Positions 17,929-26,719 of a stretch of DNA of 64,000 nucleotides are shown piece after piece (within the stretch, counting starts at the first letter, position 1; every line of letters starts with the position of its first letter). Source of the stretch: an uncultured Francisella sp. GTDB lineage: Bacteria > Pseudomonadota > Gammaproteobacteria > Burkholderiales > Neisseriaceae. The stretch lies in the NCBI GenBank assembly GCA_943913135.1, contig CALTVE010000001.1, forward strand, positions 124,001 through 188,000. The letters are read 5' to 3'. The position numbers and the translations under genes were made by a program. The notes below the pieces were generated by a model. It saw only the letters and a program-made list of their open reading frames with translations, was not told the DNA's origin and made no database searches.

Positions 17929-20157
17929 TTAAGGTAGTTTGTGCTGATATGAAATTCCTAAACCCCAACTGCGGTCATGGTTATCACTGCCTTCCGCAGA
18001 TAAATAAGTGTTGAGTGTTGCCAACTTATTCAGTTGAAAATCAGCATTAAAATTAGCCGCTAAAGTATGCTCCGGTAGTTTAATTTCACGGTAAAAAGAA
18101 GTTTGGGTTGATTTTAGCCCTCCTTTGATCGTAAATTTATCTTTGCCCAGATGATGATCCAAATACACCGAACCTAATAACTTAACTGGAGTATCAGCCA
18201 AGGTTAAAGATTCAGTCGCAATGTACCAACCGATACCGACTTTAAAATCTTGGTAATGGAATTTTTTAAAGCGCATGCTGGTGCTTGTATTATTTTTTTC
18301 ACAGCTATCTTGTAAAGAAATTCTTCGTGCCGTCAATTTAACTTCTGGCCCAGTGGTATAGGTGGGTTTTTTGATCCAATTGTAGCCTGCTAGAGCGTGC
18401 ACGCTATAGTGAGAGGTTTGAAGAGAATGAGTTTTTTCTTGGCGTACAGCGTTACCAAGTTGAATTGAGCGTACGGCATTTTGGGCCCATAAGTAAGAAA
18501 GTGCTACATCCCCTTTAGCCCAAAAACCTTGGTCGTTGCGCCAAAAAGTAAACAGATCAGCGCTAAGGGCCCTGTAACCGAAACGATAGTTTTGAAAGGG
18601 TTTGGCATTGCCCAAGGCACCGGTAAATAACAATCCCCACAGGAAATGATCATTAACAGGAGTATAAGCCCCTATATTTAAAGTATGGGTATAAGTATGT
18701 TGTGGTGATAAATGATAAGTATGGTATGTCTTTTTCTCTAATAACCCGCCATAGCCCGCAAATATCTTCCATCCGGGAGTGGACGTATGAGAGACGGTAA
18801 ATAATTGGTTCTCTAAAAAATCTTCTCGTATTTTATCGATGTTCAAGATTTGATCGGCCACACTATTGACGTACAAAGGGGCATCGAAAATAGAGATAAT
18901 GTAAGAGGCAATCAGAGCATGCATTTGCGGGCTTGGATGGAACCAATCTCCAAATAAATAAGTTTTATCTTGGTGATAATGGCTAGAGCCGTACTCACAA
19001 TAACGTGCGGAAAAACCTAAATCACAGGTAGGTACCAAGGTTTCATCAAAGCCATATCGCTTTGGATCAGCTATCACCTCATCGACCAAATGGGAAAAAT
19101 CGAAGAATACTACCTCCCCACCTATCATTTCCAGTTCTTTTTCTAAAGTATGGTTAAATTGACGGACGGGGATACTTTGCACTTGACCCAAAAAATCATA
19201 GAGCGAATCTGTGAGATGTTTGGGTAAAAACCAGAGTAGGTGGTGTAAGCTTTTCTGCCCGTTTAAGCGGATGTGTTCTCTGCCGCTACTGGGAATTTGA
19301 TTGGCTGGGTTACGAATATAATCATCTACATATTTCCCCATGAAGGTAACAATACCCAAATCTGGTAAATGAAAAGCATGTAAAAGGTCTGATATCATTT
19401 CTACAGGAATCATCGGTGAATAAGGGGTAATGCTGGGATCTGGTAAATTACCTACCAATACATACGTTGCGCCTGCTTTACGTAGCTTATCTACGTATTG
19501 TGCTTCTAAGCGCGGTGCGTCATCAAAAGTGTAATCAGGAGCAGTGAAGTCAAAATGACCTAAAGCAGCATTGATAATTACTTGAGGGATTACTCTGTTA
19601 ATATCCATGCTACCAGCTGTTAATAGATAAAGATTATCGGGTCTGGCTTGACCGCCATTTCTATTTAAATATTCATCAATCTGTTTTCCAATAAAAGGGC
19701 CACCACGATTTTTTAAAGGGGCACCCGAATCGCCATAATCAGTACCGCCAAAGTTGCTGGGAACTTGATGCTTGCCTGTGTAAGTAAGGCTTAAAATTTC
19801 ATTAAATAGTTGGTTGTGATAGCCTCCTGCTAAAAACAGGGTAGAGCGGGAGTGATTTCCCTGATCAGTGAGGCTGTCGCCAAAAGTGATGAGCGCCTTA
19901 AATTCATGATCACCGGTATAACTGCCATAATCTTGTTTAGGGAAAGAAGGAACATAATCCGGTGCATAAACGCCGATTAACCATTCACCCAGCCGACGAT
20001 TCAGAAAATCTACTGCGTGTAAGGGATGAGGGTCGGTTTTAACAGTACGAAAGATATCTTGCGCAAGAGCCTCAGAAGTATTGGTTAAACCAAAGTTAGG
20101 TAAAAAGGGCAGGGTCAAGGCAAGAGCTATAGAACCTAAATGTGTTTTCATATGCAT
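17929..20157 (-). CDS. GDSL/SGNH autotransporter, copy 2
   Basis: Paralogue of the following gene, 742 residues. The N-terminal secretion signal is about 1-32, followed by extra sequence to residue 85. The passenger has block I FGDSLTDQGN (serine 95) and block V FGDWFHPS. The barrel starts at about residue 470 (WKIFAGYGG) and ends WGLGISYQHKLP. Block III reads AGSMDIN in place of GxND, so this copy too lacks the conserved asparagine. Two starts are possible, ATG 20157 and ATG 20151, neither with a strong ribosome site. The two copies share layout and short motifs but are well diverged, so the duplication is not recent. Likely an outer-membrane lipase/esterase or a degenerate adhesin-like derivative. 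Confidence 0.85.
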   Translation of the reverse strand: MHMKTHLGSIALALTLPFLPNFGLTNTSEALAQDIFRTVKTDPHPLHAVDFLNRRLGEWLIGVYAPDYVPSFPKQDYGSYTGDHEFKALITFGDSLTDQGNHSRSTLFLAGGYHNQLFNEILSLTYTGKHQVPSNFGGTDYGDSGAPLKNRGGPFIGKQIDEYLNRNGGQARPDNLYLLTAGSMDINRVIPQVIINAALGHFDFTAPDYTFDDAPRLEAQYVDKLRKAGATYVLVGNLPDPSITPYSPMIPVEMISDLLHAFHLPDLGIVTFMGKYVDDYIRNPANQIPSSGREHIRLNGQKSLHHLLWFLPKHLTDSLYDFLGQVQSIPVRQFNHTLEKELEMIGGEVVFFDFSHLVDEVIADPKRYGFDETLVPTCDLGFSARYCEYGSSHYHQDKTYLFGDWFHPSPQMHALIASYIISIFDAPLYVNSVADQILNIDKIREDFLENQLFTVSHTSTPGWKIFAGYGGLLEKKTYHTYHLSPQHTYTHTLNIGAYTPVNDHFLWGLLFTGALGNAKPFQNYRFGYRALSADLFTFWRNDQGFWAKGDVALSYLWAQNAVRSIQLGNAVRQEKTHSLQTSHYSVHALAGYNWIKKPTYTTGPEVKLTARRISLQDSCEKNNTSTSMRFKKFHYQDFKVGIGWYIATESLTLADTPVKLLGSVYLDHHLGKDKFTIKGGLKSTQTSFYREIKLPEHTLAANFNADFQLNKLATLNTYLSAEGSDNHDRSWGLGISYQHKLP

Positions 20158-20212
20158 TCCATGGGGCAGAGGCGGGTATCTATCTACACTTATTGCGAAA
20201 AAACTTATCAGT

Positions 20213-22408
20213 TTATAAGCGTCGAGCTGTCCATACCTCTTTTAAGCGTCTGATATGAGTTAAAATCTGATTTAAGGCGGCTACATCCTTCAGTTCTACA
20301 GTGAATAATAATCGTATTTTATTTTCTTTGCTACCGCTTTTTATGGCGGTGACATTGACTTTATGACGGGCAAAAATAGCGGAGATTTCTCCAAGTAAAC
20401 TTTGTTTATCACTGGCCAAAACTTCAATATCCACTGAAAAAAATTTATCTTTATTTTTCTGTGTTCCCCATTGGGCACTAACGATTTTATTAGGTTGGGT
20501 TTTGATTAAATGTTGTAGGTGTAAGCAGTTTTGCCGATGTAAGGAAATTCCCCGCCCTTTGGTAACAAATCCTAATATAGAGTCAGGGGGGGCGGGTTTG
20601 CAGCATTTAGCAAGCACACATAACAAGCCGCTTTCGCCATCAATCAAAATATCTTCATCTGTATGATTTTGAGTTTTGCTTTCGTGGATAATAAGGCTGT
20701 TATTTTTACCACTGAATGATAATCCTGTATTGGTTAATTCTTCTAAAGTACGGTTTAGTTTAACGCCCGTTAAACTGCCATCGCTAATGGCAAGGTACAA
20801 AGATTCTATAGTTTTATAATGTAAAGCTTCTAATAAAGCAGCCTGATTAGGTTTCTCTTCTAATTTAGCCAGCTCTTTATCGAGATAGCTCTTGCCTGCT
20901 TCTTCACGTGATTCAGCATTTTGTTGACGAATGAAAGCACGAATGCGTGAAATCGCCCGTTTACTTTTCACCCATTTCTCTTGGAGCCAGTGTAGAGAGG
21001 GGGATGGGCCTTTACCGGTGATAATTTCTACCCGCTGTCCTGTCTTAAGTGGGGTAGATAAAGGAACAAGTAAGCCATCAATACGAGCGCCGCGACAGCG
21101 ATTGCCAATATCAGAATGGACGGCATAAGCAAAATCAATCGGTGTTGAGCCTTCTGGAAGGGCTAACACTTTTCCCTTAGGGCTTAATACATAAATGGTA
21201 TCTTTAAAAATATCTGTTTGAAAGGTGGCTGATAAGCTATCTTGATCATTGGATTCAATATTACCGCGCCAATCCAAAAGTTGACGTAACCAAGCAATTT
21301 TCTTTTCATAAACCGAATCCGTTTTTCCCCCTGCTTTATACTTCCAATGTGCAGCCAAACCAAATTCTGCGTAATGATGCATTTTGAAAGTGCGAATCTG
21401 TACTTCTACATTTTTGCCATCGGGGCCAATAATGACGGTGTGCAAGCTTTGATAATCATTGGCTTTAGGTTGAGCGATATAATCATCAAAATTATCACTT
21501 ACTGGTGTCCATAGATTATGGATGAGTCCTAATACGTTATAGCATTCTTCCACGGTGTTAACCAAAATGCGTACAGCGCGAATGTCATAGAGCTCAGAAA
21601 ATTTAAGATGCTTTTTTTGCATCTTGCGGTAAATAGAATAAATATGTTTAGGCCGACCAGCTACTTCGGCTTTAATGCCTGCTTTGGATAAAGCCTCTTG
21701 CAAAATTGCGACAAAAGAAGCGATATAATCTAATCTTTCTTGACGTTTTTCTTCTGCTAAGTCCGTTATTTTTTGGTATTCCTCGGGATTTTGGTATTTA
21801 AAACTTAAATCCTCCAGTTCCCATTTCACCTGCCAAATACCAAGTAGATTAGCAAGGGGGGCAAAAAGAGCCATGGTTTCGTCAGCGACTTCCTGCTGTA
21901 AGAGTGGATTATCTACATAGCGTAAGTAGCGGACTCGTTCGGTAGCCATTGCCAGCTTAATTAATACCACTCGGATATCGTTCACCACCGCTAACAGCAT
22001 TTTACGCAGTGTTTCTGCCTGCTTTTTCTGCTCTTCTATGGTTTTCAGTTCAGCGTCTGCAACTGATTGGGTAAGGTACTCTACTGCCTTAAATCCTTCA
22101 ATGAGAGATAAGGTATCTTGATCGACTATATCTTGCAGCTTTTCTTTCCAGTGCTCAGGATCATACTTAGGCAAATAAGAAAATAAGGTGGCTAAAATAG
22201 AACTTTGATAAAGTTCTAAATTCGATACAATTTTGGCAGATTCTAAAAGGTGAGGAATCAAAGGCTCACCCACATCAGTCAAAGCATCTTTAGGGTAAAA
22301 AGACTGCATAGCTTTACACGCATTTTGGAAGGTTTCTGGTGAAAGCTGGTGGAGAGTAGTTTCGCAGTCTTGGAGATAGTCCTGCGTGAGCGTTTTTCTA
22401 TCGAGCAC
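20213..22408 (-). CDS. relA: (p)ppGpp synthetase I, monofunctional RelA
   Basis: Ribosome-associated alarmone synthetase responding to uncharged tRNA. The 731 residues contain an N-terminal HD-type domain whose metal motif is gone: LLESAKIV and ATLFSYLPKYD occupy the positions of the His and His-Asp residues, so hydrolase activity is not expected. The synthetase domain has RPKHIYSIYRKM, ELYDIRAVRILV and NDYQSLHTVIIGP. A TGS domain (DTIYVLSPKGKVLALPEG), a conserved cysteine pair (LAKCCKPAPPD) and a C-terminal ACT domain follow. This is the RelA rather than the SpoT pattern. The 5' end faces mutT across 62 bases. Confidence 0.95.
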   Translation of the reverse strand: MLDRKTLTQDYLQDCETTLHQLSPETFQNACKAMQSFYPKDALTDVGEPLIPHLLESAKIVSNLELYQSSILATLFSYLPKYDPEHWKEKLQDIVDQDTLSLIEGFKAVEYLTQSVADAELKTIEEQKKQAETLRKMLLAVVNDIRVVLIKLAMATERVRYLRYVDNPLLQQEVADETMALFAPLANLLGIWQVKWELEDLSFKYQNPEEYQKITDLAEEKRQERLDYIASFVAILQEALSKAGIKAEVAGRPKHIYSIYRKMQKKHLKFSELYDIRAVRILVNTVEECYNVLGLIHNLWTPVSDNFDDYIAQPKANDYQSLHTVIIGPDGKNVEVQIRTFKMHHYAEFGLAAHWKYKAGGKTDSVYEKKIAWLRQLLDWRGNIESNDQDSLSATFQTDIFKDTIYVLSPKGKVLALPEGSTPIDFAYAVHSDIGNRCRGARIDGLLVPLSTPLKTGQRVEIITGKGPSPSLHWLQEKWVKSKRAISRIRAFIRQQNAESREEAGKSYLDKELAKLEEKPNQAALLEALHYKTIESLYLAISDGSLTGVKLNRTLEELTNTGLSFSGKNNSLIIHESKTQNHTDEDILIDGESGLLCVLAKCCKPAPPDSILGFVTKGRGISLHRQNCLHLQHLIKTQPNKIVSAQWGTQKNKDKFFSVDIEVLASDKQSLLGEISAIFARHKVNVTAIKSGSKENKIRLLFTVELKDVAALNQILTHIRRLKEVWTARRL

Positions 22409-22470
22409 GGCTGAATGCTTCCTTATTTGCTAATATTTTAGCATAATTCACCCCTCTGGAAGGAGAAGCG

Positions 22471-23226
22471 ATGAGAAGAGTGGTAGCAGGTATTTTAATC
22501 AACGATCAACAGGAAGTTTTGCTTAGTTGTCGTCCAGAAGGGAAAAGTTTTGCCGGGTATTGGGAGTTTACGGGCGGCAAAGTAGAAAAGGGTGAAAGCT
22601 TAGAAGCGGCATTAAACCGCGAATGGCAGGAAGAGCTAGCAGTGCAGGTAAGAGGAGGCCGCCCTTGGTTACGACAAAAAGTAGTACGTGAAGATATCAG
22701 TTTAGATTTATTCTTTTGGCGTCTTACTGATGGCGATATCGTCGGTACCCCTAGAGCGCAAGAAGGACAATGCCTTATGTGGTTGTCTGTAAAAGCGCTT
22801 GGCCAAGTGAAGCTTTTACCCAGTAATTTATTTTTAATAGACTATTTAATGCTACCAAATGAATTAATTATCACCCCTGTAGGTCTGAGTGATAAAAGCG
22901 GAAAACTGCTCTTTGCCTGTGCTCCGGGACGGGGGAAAAAAGGAGAAAAGCTTTATTATCCTGAAAATAATATCCGTGCGTTTAGTGATATAACGGAAGC
23001 GGCAGTGGGGTTACATAACCGCGAAGGAGTTGAAAAGGCAGCAGCAGCGCATATTTGGGTGTGGGAAATCACAGATAAACAAAGTTTGAATGATTTACAA
23101 CAGCTCTTAAAGGAAGGCGCTTCTTTACCGATTTATGCTCGCTATGCCGATGATGAGATAAAAGCAACCTTATGGTCCTTGGGTATTCAAGGTTTTATCA
23201 TCGAAGGAGAGTCTATCGCTGTTTAA
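22471..23226 (+). CDS. mutT: MutT-type Nudix hydrolase with a reduced ThiE-like C-terminal domain
   Basis: Residues 1-130 are a MutT Nudix domain: the box GGKVEKGESLEAALNREWQEEL fits GX5EX7REUXEE, and the start RRVVAGILINDQQEVLLS is typical. It probably hydrolyses 8-oxo-dGTP to keep it out of DNA. Residues 131-251 look like a shrunken thiamine-phosphate-synthase-type barrel. ITPVGLSD resembles a first strand, and SLPIYARYADDEIKATLWSLGIQGFIIEG resembles the last strand and helix. MutT proteins with such a C-terminal part (about 310 residues) occur in gammaproteobacteria; here it is about half length. AGGAGAAG precedes the ATG. The last 57 bases overlap the convergent galE gene. Confidence 0.85.
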   Translation: MRRVVAGILINDQQEVLLSCRPEGKSFAGYWEFTGGKVEKGESLEAALNREWQEELAVQVRGGRPWLRQKVVREDISLDLFFWRLTDGDIVGTPRAQEGQCLMWLSVKALGQVKLLPSNLFLIDYLMLPNELIITPVGLSDKSGKLLFACAPGRGKKGEKLYYPENNIRAFSDITEAAVGLHNREGVEKAAAAHIWVWEITDKQSLNDLQQLLKEGASLPIYARYADDEIKATLWSLGIQGFIIEGESIAV

Positions 23227-24243
23227 GGCTTTACCTTGTACAGCCGGTGGGTTTTTTTGTTGCCAGCGCCAGGTATCTTCTATCATTTGTTTTAAGGAAC
23301 GTTTTGCTTGCCAATGTAAATCTTCTTTTGCTTTAGTCACATCTGCATAGCATTGAGCGATGTCGCCATCGCGACGCGGCGCTAAGCGATAGGGGATTTT
23401 TTGCTTACATTCTTTCTCAAAAGCGTGAACGATTTCGAGCACTGAATAACCGCGACCCGTCCCCAAGTTATAAATATATAACCCATTTTGATTTCGATGG
23501 CTTTCTAAAGCAGCCGCATGGCCTTCAGCTAAATCGACTACATGGATATAGTCACGCACGCCCGTACCATCGACGGTAGGATAGTCAAAACCAAAAACCG
23601 ATAAGCACGGCAAGATTCCCATCGCAACCTGACTGATATAGGGTAAAAGATTATTGGGAACACCATTGGGATCTTCACCAATTTCTCCACTTTCATGAGC
23701 CCCTATTGGGTTGAAGTAACGCAGCAGTACAATACTTGTCTCTTTCTGGCTTTTTTGCCAAGCAATTAAAATTTTCTCAATCATATATTTGCTATCCCCA
23801 TAGGGGTTAGTGGTATTCCCTACGGGGCTATTTTCTTTAATCGGTACTGTTTCTGGGTTACCGTACACCGTAGCCGAAGAAGAAAAGATAAAATTTTTTA
23901 CTTCATTTTCTTGCATTGCTTGTAAAAGAGACAGAGTACCGGCCACATTGTTATCATAATATAACAAAGGTTTTTTAACGCTTTCACCGACTGCTTTTAA
24001 GCCGGCAAAGTGCATCACTGTATCGATGGGATGATTTTTAAAAAGCAGGGCCAATAAAGCTTTATCACGAATATCACCGTGGATAAAAGGAATTTTTTTT
24101 CCACTTAATTTTTCTAAGCGGTGGATAACGCTTTTTTTAGAATTGCTTAAGTTGTCTAAGATAAGGATTTCATGGTCTTTATTTAATAACGTCAAAGCAG
24201 TATGTGAGCCAATATAGCCACTACCACCGGTAACCAAGATCAT
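23170..24243 (-). CDS. galE: UDP-glucose 4-epimerase
   Basis: Interconverts UDP-glucose and UDP-galactose using bound NAD. The Rossmann motif is TGGSGYIGSHTALTLL at the N-terminus. The catalytic set is SSSATVYG (Ser) and YGDSKYMIE (YxxxK). RYFNPIGAHESG and YNLGTGRGYSVLE are standard GalE landmarks. At 357 residues it is about 20 longer than usual. The surplus is the C-terminal tail after RWQQKNP, which is encoded on the strand opposite the end of mutT. Its ATG overlaps the argB stop as ATGA, so it is the last gene of the SPOR-dsbA-uppP-argB-galE operon. Works with GalU on the same nucleotide sugar. Confidence 0.96.
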   Translation of the reverse strand: MILVTGGSGYIGSHTALTLLNKDHEILILDNLSNSKKSVIHRLEKLSGKKIPFIHGDIRDKALLALLFKNHPIDTVMHFAGLKAVGESVKKPLLYYDNNVAGTLSLLQAMQENEVKNFIFSSSATVYGNPETVPIKENSPVGNTTNPYGDSKYMIEKILIAWQKSQKETSIVLLRYFNPIGAHESGEIGEDPNGVPNNLLPYISQVAMGILPCLSVFGFDYPTVDGTGVRDYIHVVDLAEGHAAALESHRNQNGLYIYNLGTGRGYSVLEIVHAFEKECKQKIPYRLAPRRDGDIAQCYADVTKAKEDLHWQAKRSLKQMIEDTWRWQQKNPPAVQGKALNSDRLSFDDKTLNTQGP

Positions 24244-25160
24244 GTATTTTTCTCTCCATCTGGTAGGATCATCGAGCCAATACCTTTATCGGTGAAAAGT
24301 TCTAAAAGCAGGGCATGCGGGACACGTCCATCGATAATATGGACACAATTATGGCTTTCTTTTGCTGTTTCTAACGCCGATTCAATTTTTGGCAACATTC
24401 CATCTTGTATTGTGCCATCGGTAATCAGGGCAGCGATCTCATCAGGGTTTAAAAAGGTTAGCAGTTCTCCCTTTTTATTCAATACTCCTGGGGTATTGGT
24501 CATCAAAATCAGTTTTTCTGCATTCATGGCACGCGCCACTTCACCTGCGATAATATCGGCGTTTACATTGTACCCTTTTCCTTCAGAGCCAACCCCAATG
24601 GGAGCGATCACCGGGACTAAGTCATCCTGTAAAAGTTTGTAGAGGAAATCGGCGTTAATATGGGTAACTTTGCCAACTCTGCCTAAATCTATTGTTCTTT
24701 CTCCGCTGCCTGGTGACAGTTTCAAAGGTTTGGTTTTTATAAAATGGGCATCTAAGCCAGTTATACCAATAGCATTAGCTCCATAGTCGGTAATCAGAGA
24801 AACAATATTTTTATTAACTTTGCCCGCCAATACCATTTCTACCACCTCCATGGTGGCATCGTCAGAAATTCTCATTCCTTGGTAAAAAGTTTCTTCATGC
24901 CCTAAAGATTTCATCAAGCGCTTAATTTGCGGCCCTCCCCCATGAACAACGATGGGATAAAACCCCACCAGATGTAAGAGGGCAATATCTTTAGCAAAGC
25001 CTCGCTCTAACTCAGGATCAATCATGGCGTTACCCCCATATTTCACCACAATCACCTTTTTAGAAAAGCGGCGGATATAGGGTAAGGCTTCAGATAAAAG
25101 CTGTGCTGTGCGATGTTGGTCTTCTTCTGTTGTAGGCGAGATGGGGGCACGAATTTTCAT
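24240..25160 (-). CDS. argB: Acetylglutamate kinase
   Basis: Phosphorylates N-acetylglutamate, the second step of arginine synthesis. The 306-residue protein has the amino-acid-kinase start VIVVKYGGNAM, the glycine loop VVHGGGPQI, and GYNVNADIIAGEVARAM and DGMLPKIESAL in the C-terminal half. The roughly 25-residue N-terminal helix before VIVVKYGG is the extension seen in arginine-sensitive, hexameric NAGKs, so feedback inhibition by arginine is plausible. Both ends overlap neighbouring genes by ATGA, indicating strong coupling with uppP upstream and galE downstream. No other arg genes are visible in the window. Confidence 0.96.
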   Translation of the reverse strand: MKIRAPISPTTEEDQHRTAQLLSEALPYIRRFSKKVIVVKYGGNAMIDPELERGFAKDIALLHLVGFYPIVVHGGGPQIKRLMKSLGHEETFYQGMRISDDATMEVVEMVLAGKVNKNIVSLITDYGANAIGITGLDAHFIKTKPLKLSPGSGERTIDLGRVGKVTHINADFLYKLLQDDLVPVIAPIGVGSEGKGYNVNADIIAGEVARAMNAEKLILMTNTPGVLNKKGELLTFLNPDEIAALITDGTIQDGMLPKIESALETAKESHNCVHIIDGRVPHALLLELFTDKGIGSMILPDGEKNT

Positions 25161-25975
25161 CGATAGATCTCAAAAATCAAAATTAGGCCAAGGCCGGTAA
25201 TAATTCTATACCAACCCCAAGGGCTAAAGCCGTAGCGTTGAACAAGACGAATAAACGTTTGGATAGCCATTAAAGCTACAATAAAAGCAGCAGTACTGCT
25301 AATTAAAAACAGCAGAAGATGCATTTTATCGGCCAAAATGAGTTGAAAACCACGTATAGGACCAGCGGCGGTTTGCCATTTTTTAATCACCAAGGCGAAA
25401 CCAGTAGCGGCACACATAGTGGGTACTGCTAAAAAAAAGGAAAATTCCGCTGCCAGAGTGCGCGATAAATTTTGCTGCAGACCACCCATAATAGAAGCTG
25501 CTGAGCGACTTACTCCAGGTATCATCGCTAAACACTGCCATAAGCCAATACAAAATGCCTGTTTATAGCTAATCTGGCACTCGTTTGTGATGGGGGAGGG
25601 AGGCACAAAAATCTTATCAATAAACAAAAAGACAATACCCCCTAAAAATAGGATAAGTGCCGCATCCCTAGGCTTACCAAGAAAGTTTTCGATCACATTA
25701 TTAAAAAGGGCTCCCAACACTAAAGCTGGAAGAACGGCTATGATCAATTTTCGATAAAAACGCAGATGGGAAAAATCAAAAAATTTCCGATGGTAATAGA
25801 CTATCACAGCTAAAATGGCTCCAAGCTGAATAGAAACCAGTAATACCTTTACAAAAGCATCTTCATGTATTCCTAAAAGTTTTAAGGCAAACATCATATG
25901 AGCGGTGGAAGACACGGGAAGGTATTCTGTCAATCCTTCTACCAGTCCGAGCAAGATGGTTTGCCAGATGTTCAT
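25157..25975 (-). CDS. uppP: Undecaprenyl-diphosphate phosphatase
   Basis: Recycles the lipid carrier for peptidoglycan and other envelope polymers by dephosphorylating undecaprenyl diphosphate in the inner membrane. The 272 residues have about eight hydrophobic segments. The catalytic E-rich motif GLVEGLTEYLPVSSTAH lies near the N-terminus and the PGVSRSAAS motif (catalytic Ser/Arg) near residue 168. These two are diagnostic of the BacA/UppP family. The start is ATG 25975, 18 bases after dsbA; the stop overlaps argB. Mixed operon function (oxidative folding, carrier recycling, arginine, galactose) suggests a shared basal promoter rather than a pathway unit. Confidence 0.96.
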   Translation of the reverse strand: MNIWQTILLGLVEGLTEYLPVSSTAHMMFALKLLGIHEDAFVKVLLVSIQLGAILAVIVYYHRKFFDFSHLRFYRKLIIAVLPALVLGALFNNVIENFLGKPRDAALILFLGGIVFLFIDKIFVPPSPITNECQISYKQAFCIGLWQCLAMIPGVSRSAASIMGGLQQNLSRTLAAEFSFFLAVPTMCAATGFALVIKKWQTAAGPIRGFQLILADKMHLLLFLISSTAAFIVALMAIQTFIRLVQRYGFSPWGWYRIITGLGLILIFEIYR

Positions 25976-25993
25976 GTACGGTTATCCCCCTAT

Positions 25994-26707
25994 TTAATTT
26001 CGGCTAGCTTTTAAAGCAAGTTTGGCACCACTATTAGGCCATGCGGGGATCGGCTTAGCATCCAGTTCACTTTTTTTTATTAAACCATCAAGAACACGAT
26101 TTAAGTTTTGGGCACTGTGAATATTATCGGTCCTGACCTTATATTTTCCGCCTATGATTAGAGTGGGCGTTGCATTAAAGCTATATATATTGGTCATCGC
26201 CGCCATTTGCTGTGCTTCTTTAGCGGTCTGTGGATCATTAAAGGTTGCCGCCACTTTTTTACCATCGAACGCGGTTTGTTTATTTAACCAATCATTAGCG
26301 GTCTGACTGTTGCTTAAGTTGATGTGTTGATCAAAAATGGCATCGAAGATCATCTTATCAGCAGGAACTCCGGCATGATTTTTATCTACCGCAATAGTCA
26401 GTTTAATAAGGTTCAAGAAGTTAGGCTGCCAGAAAACTTGTACAGGGCGTAACACAATATTTCTACCTTTGTGTTGTGCTAAATAATCTTTTATTACCGG
26501 TTCTATCATGCGGCAAGCTGGACAGGTATAGGAAAATGCCTCAATAATTTCTACCTGTTTGGGATGAACAGAAGGGATAGCCTTAGCAAGAACGGTGTAA
26601 TCTTCCCCTTCCTGGATTGGGGCGGTCTCCTCTTGGATTGGGGTGGCGGCGAAAGAGAAAGCCGATAATAAACTGACCGTAGCGATTAAAAATGAACGTA
26701 AATGCAT
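25994..26707 (-). CDS. dsbA: Thiol:disulfide interchange protein DsbA
   Basis: Periplasmic oxidant that introduces disulfide bonds. A signal peptide occupies residues 1-21 (MHLRSFLIATVSLLSAFSFA). The thioredoxin-fold active site is TCPACR in EAFSYTCPACRMIEP. The cis-proline loop is FNATPTLIIGG, with Thr-Pro typical of the family. The dipeptide between the cysteines is Pro-Ala instead of E. coli's Pro-His, which may make it less oxidising. Length 237 is normal. It is 12 bases downstream of the SPOR-domain gene, an adjacency seen in other proteobacteria. Confidence 0.93.
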   Translation of the reverse strand: MHLRSFLIATVSLLSAFSFAATPIQEETAPIQEGEDYTVLAKAIPSVHPKQVEIIEAFSYTCPACRMIEPVIKDYLAQHKGRNIVLRPVQVFWQPNFLNLIKLTIAVDKNHAGVPADKMIFDAIFDQHINLSNSQTANDWLNKQTAFDGKKVAATFNDPQTAKEAQQMAAMTNIYSFNATPTLIIGGKYKVRTDNIHSAQNLNRVLDGLIKKSELDAKPIPAWPNSGAKLALKASRN

Positions 26708-26719
26708 AAAATAAAATCC

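Noticed and set aside
20213..22408. Bifunctional SpoT assignment
   Set aside because: The His/Asp metal-binding motif of the hydrolase domain is missing, which fits RelA.
15770..23200. Several open frames of 60-80 codons opposite the autotransporter and relA genes
   Set aside because: They lie antisense or out of frame to clear genes, lack ribosome sites and resemble nothing; treated as shadows.
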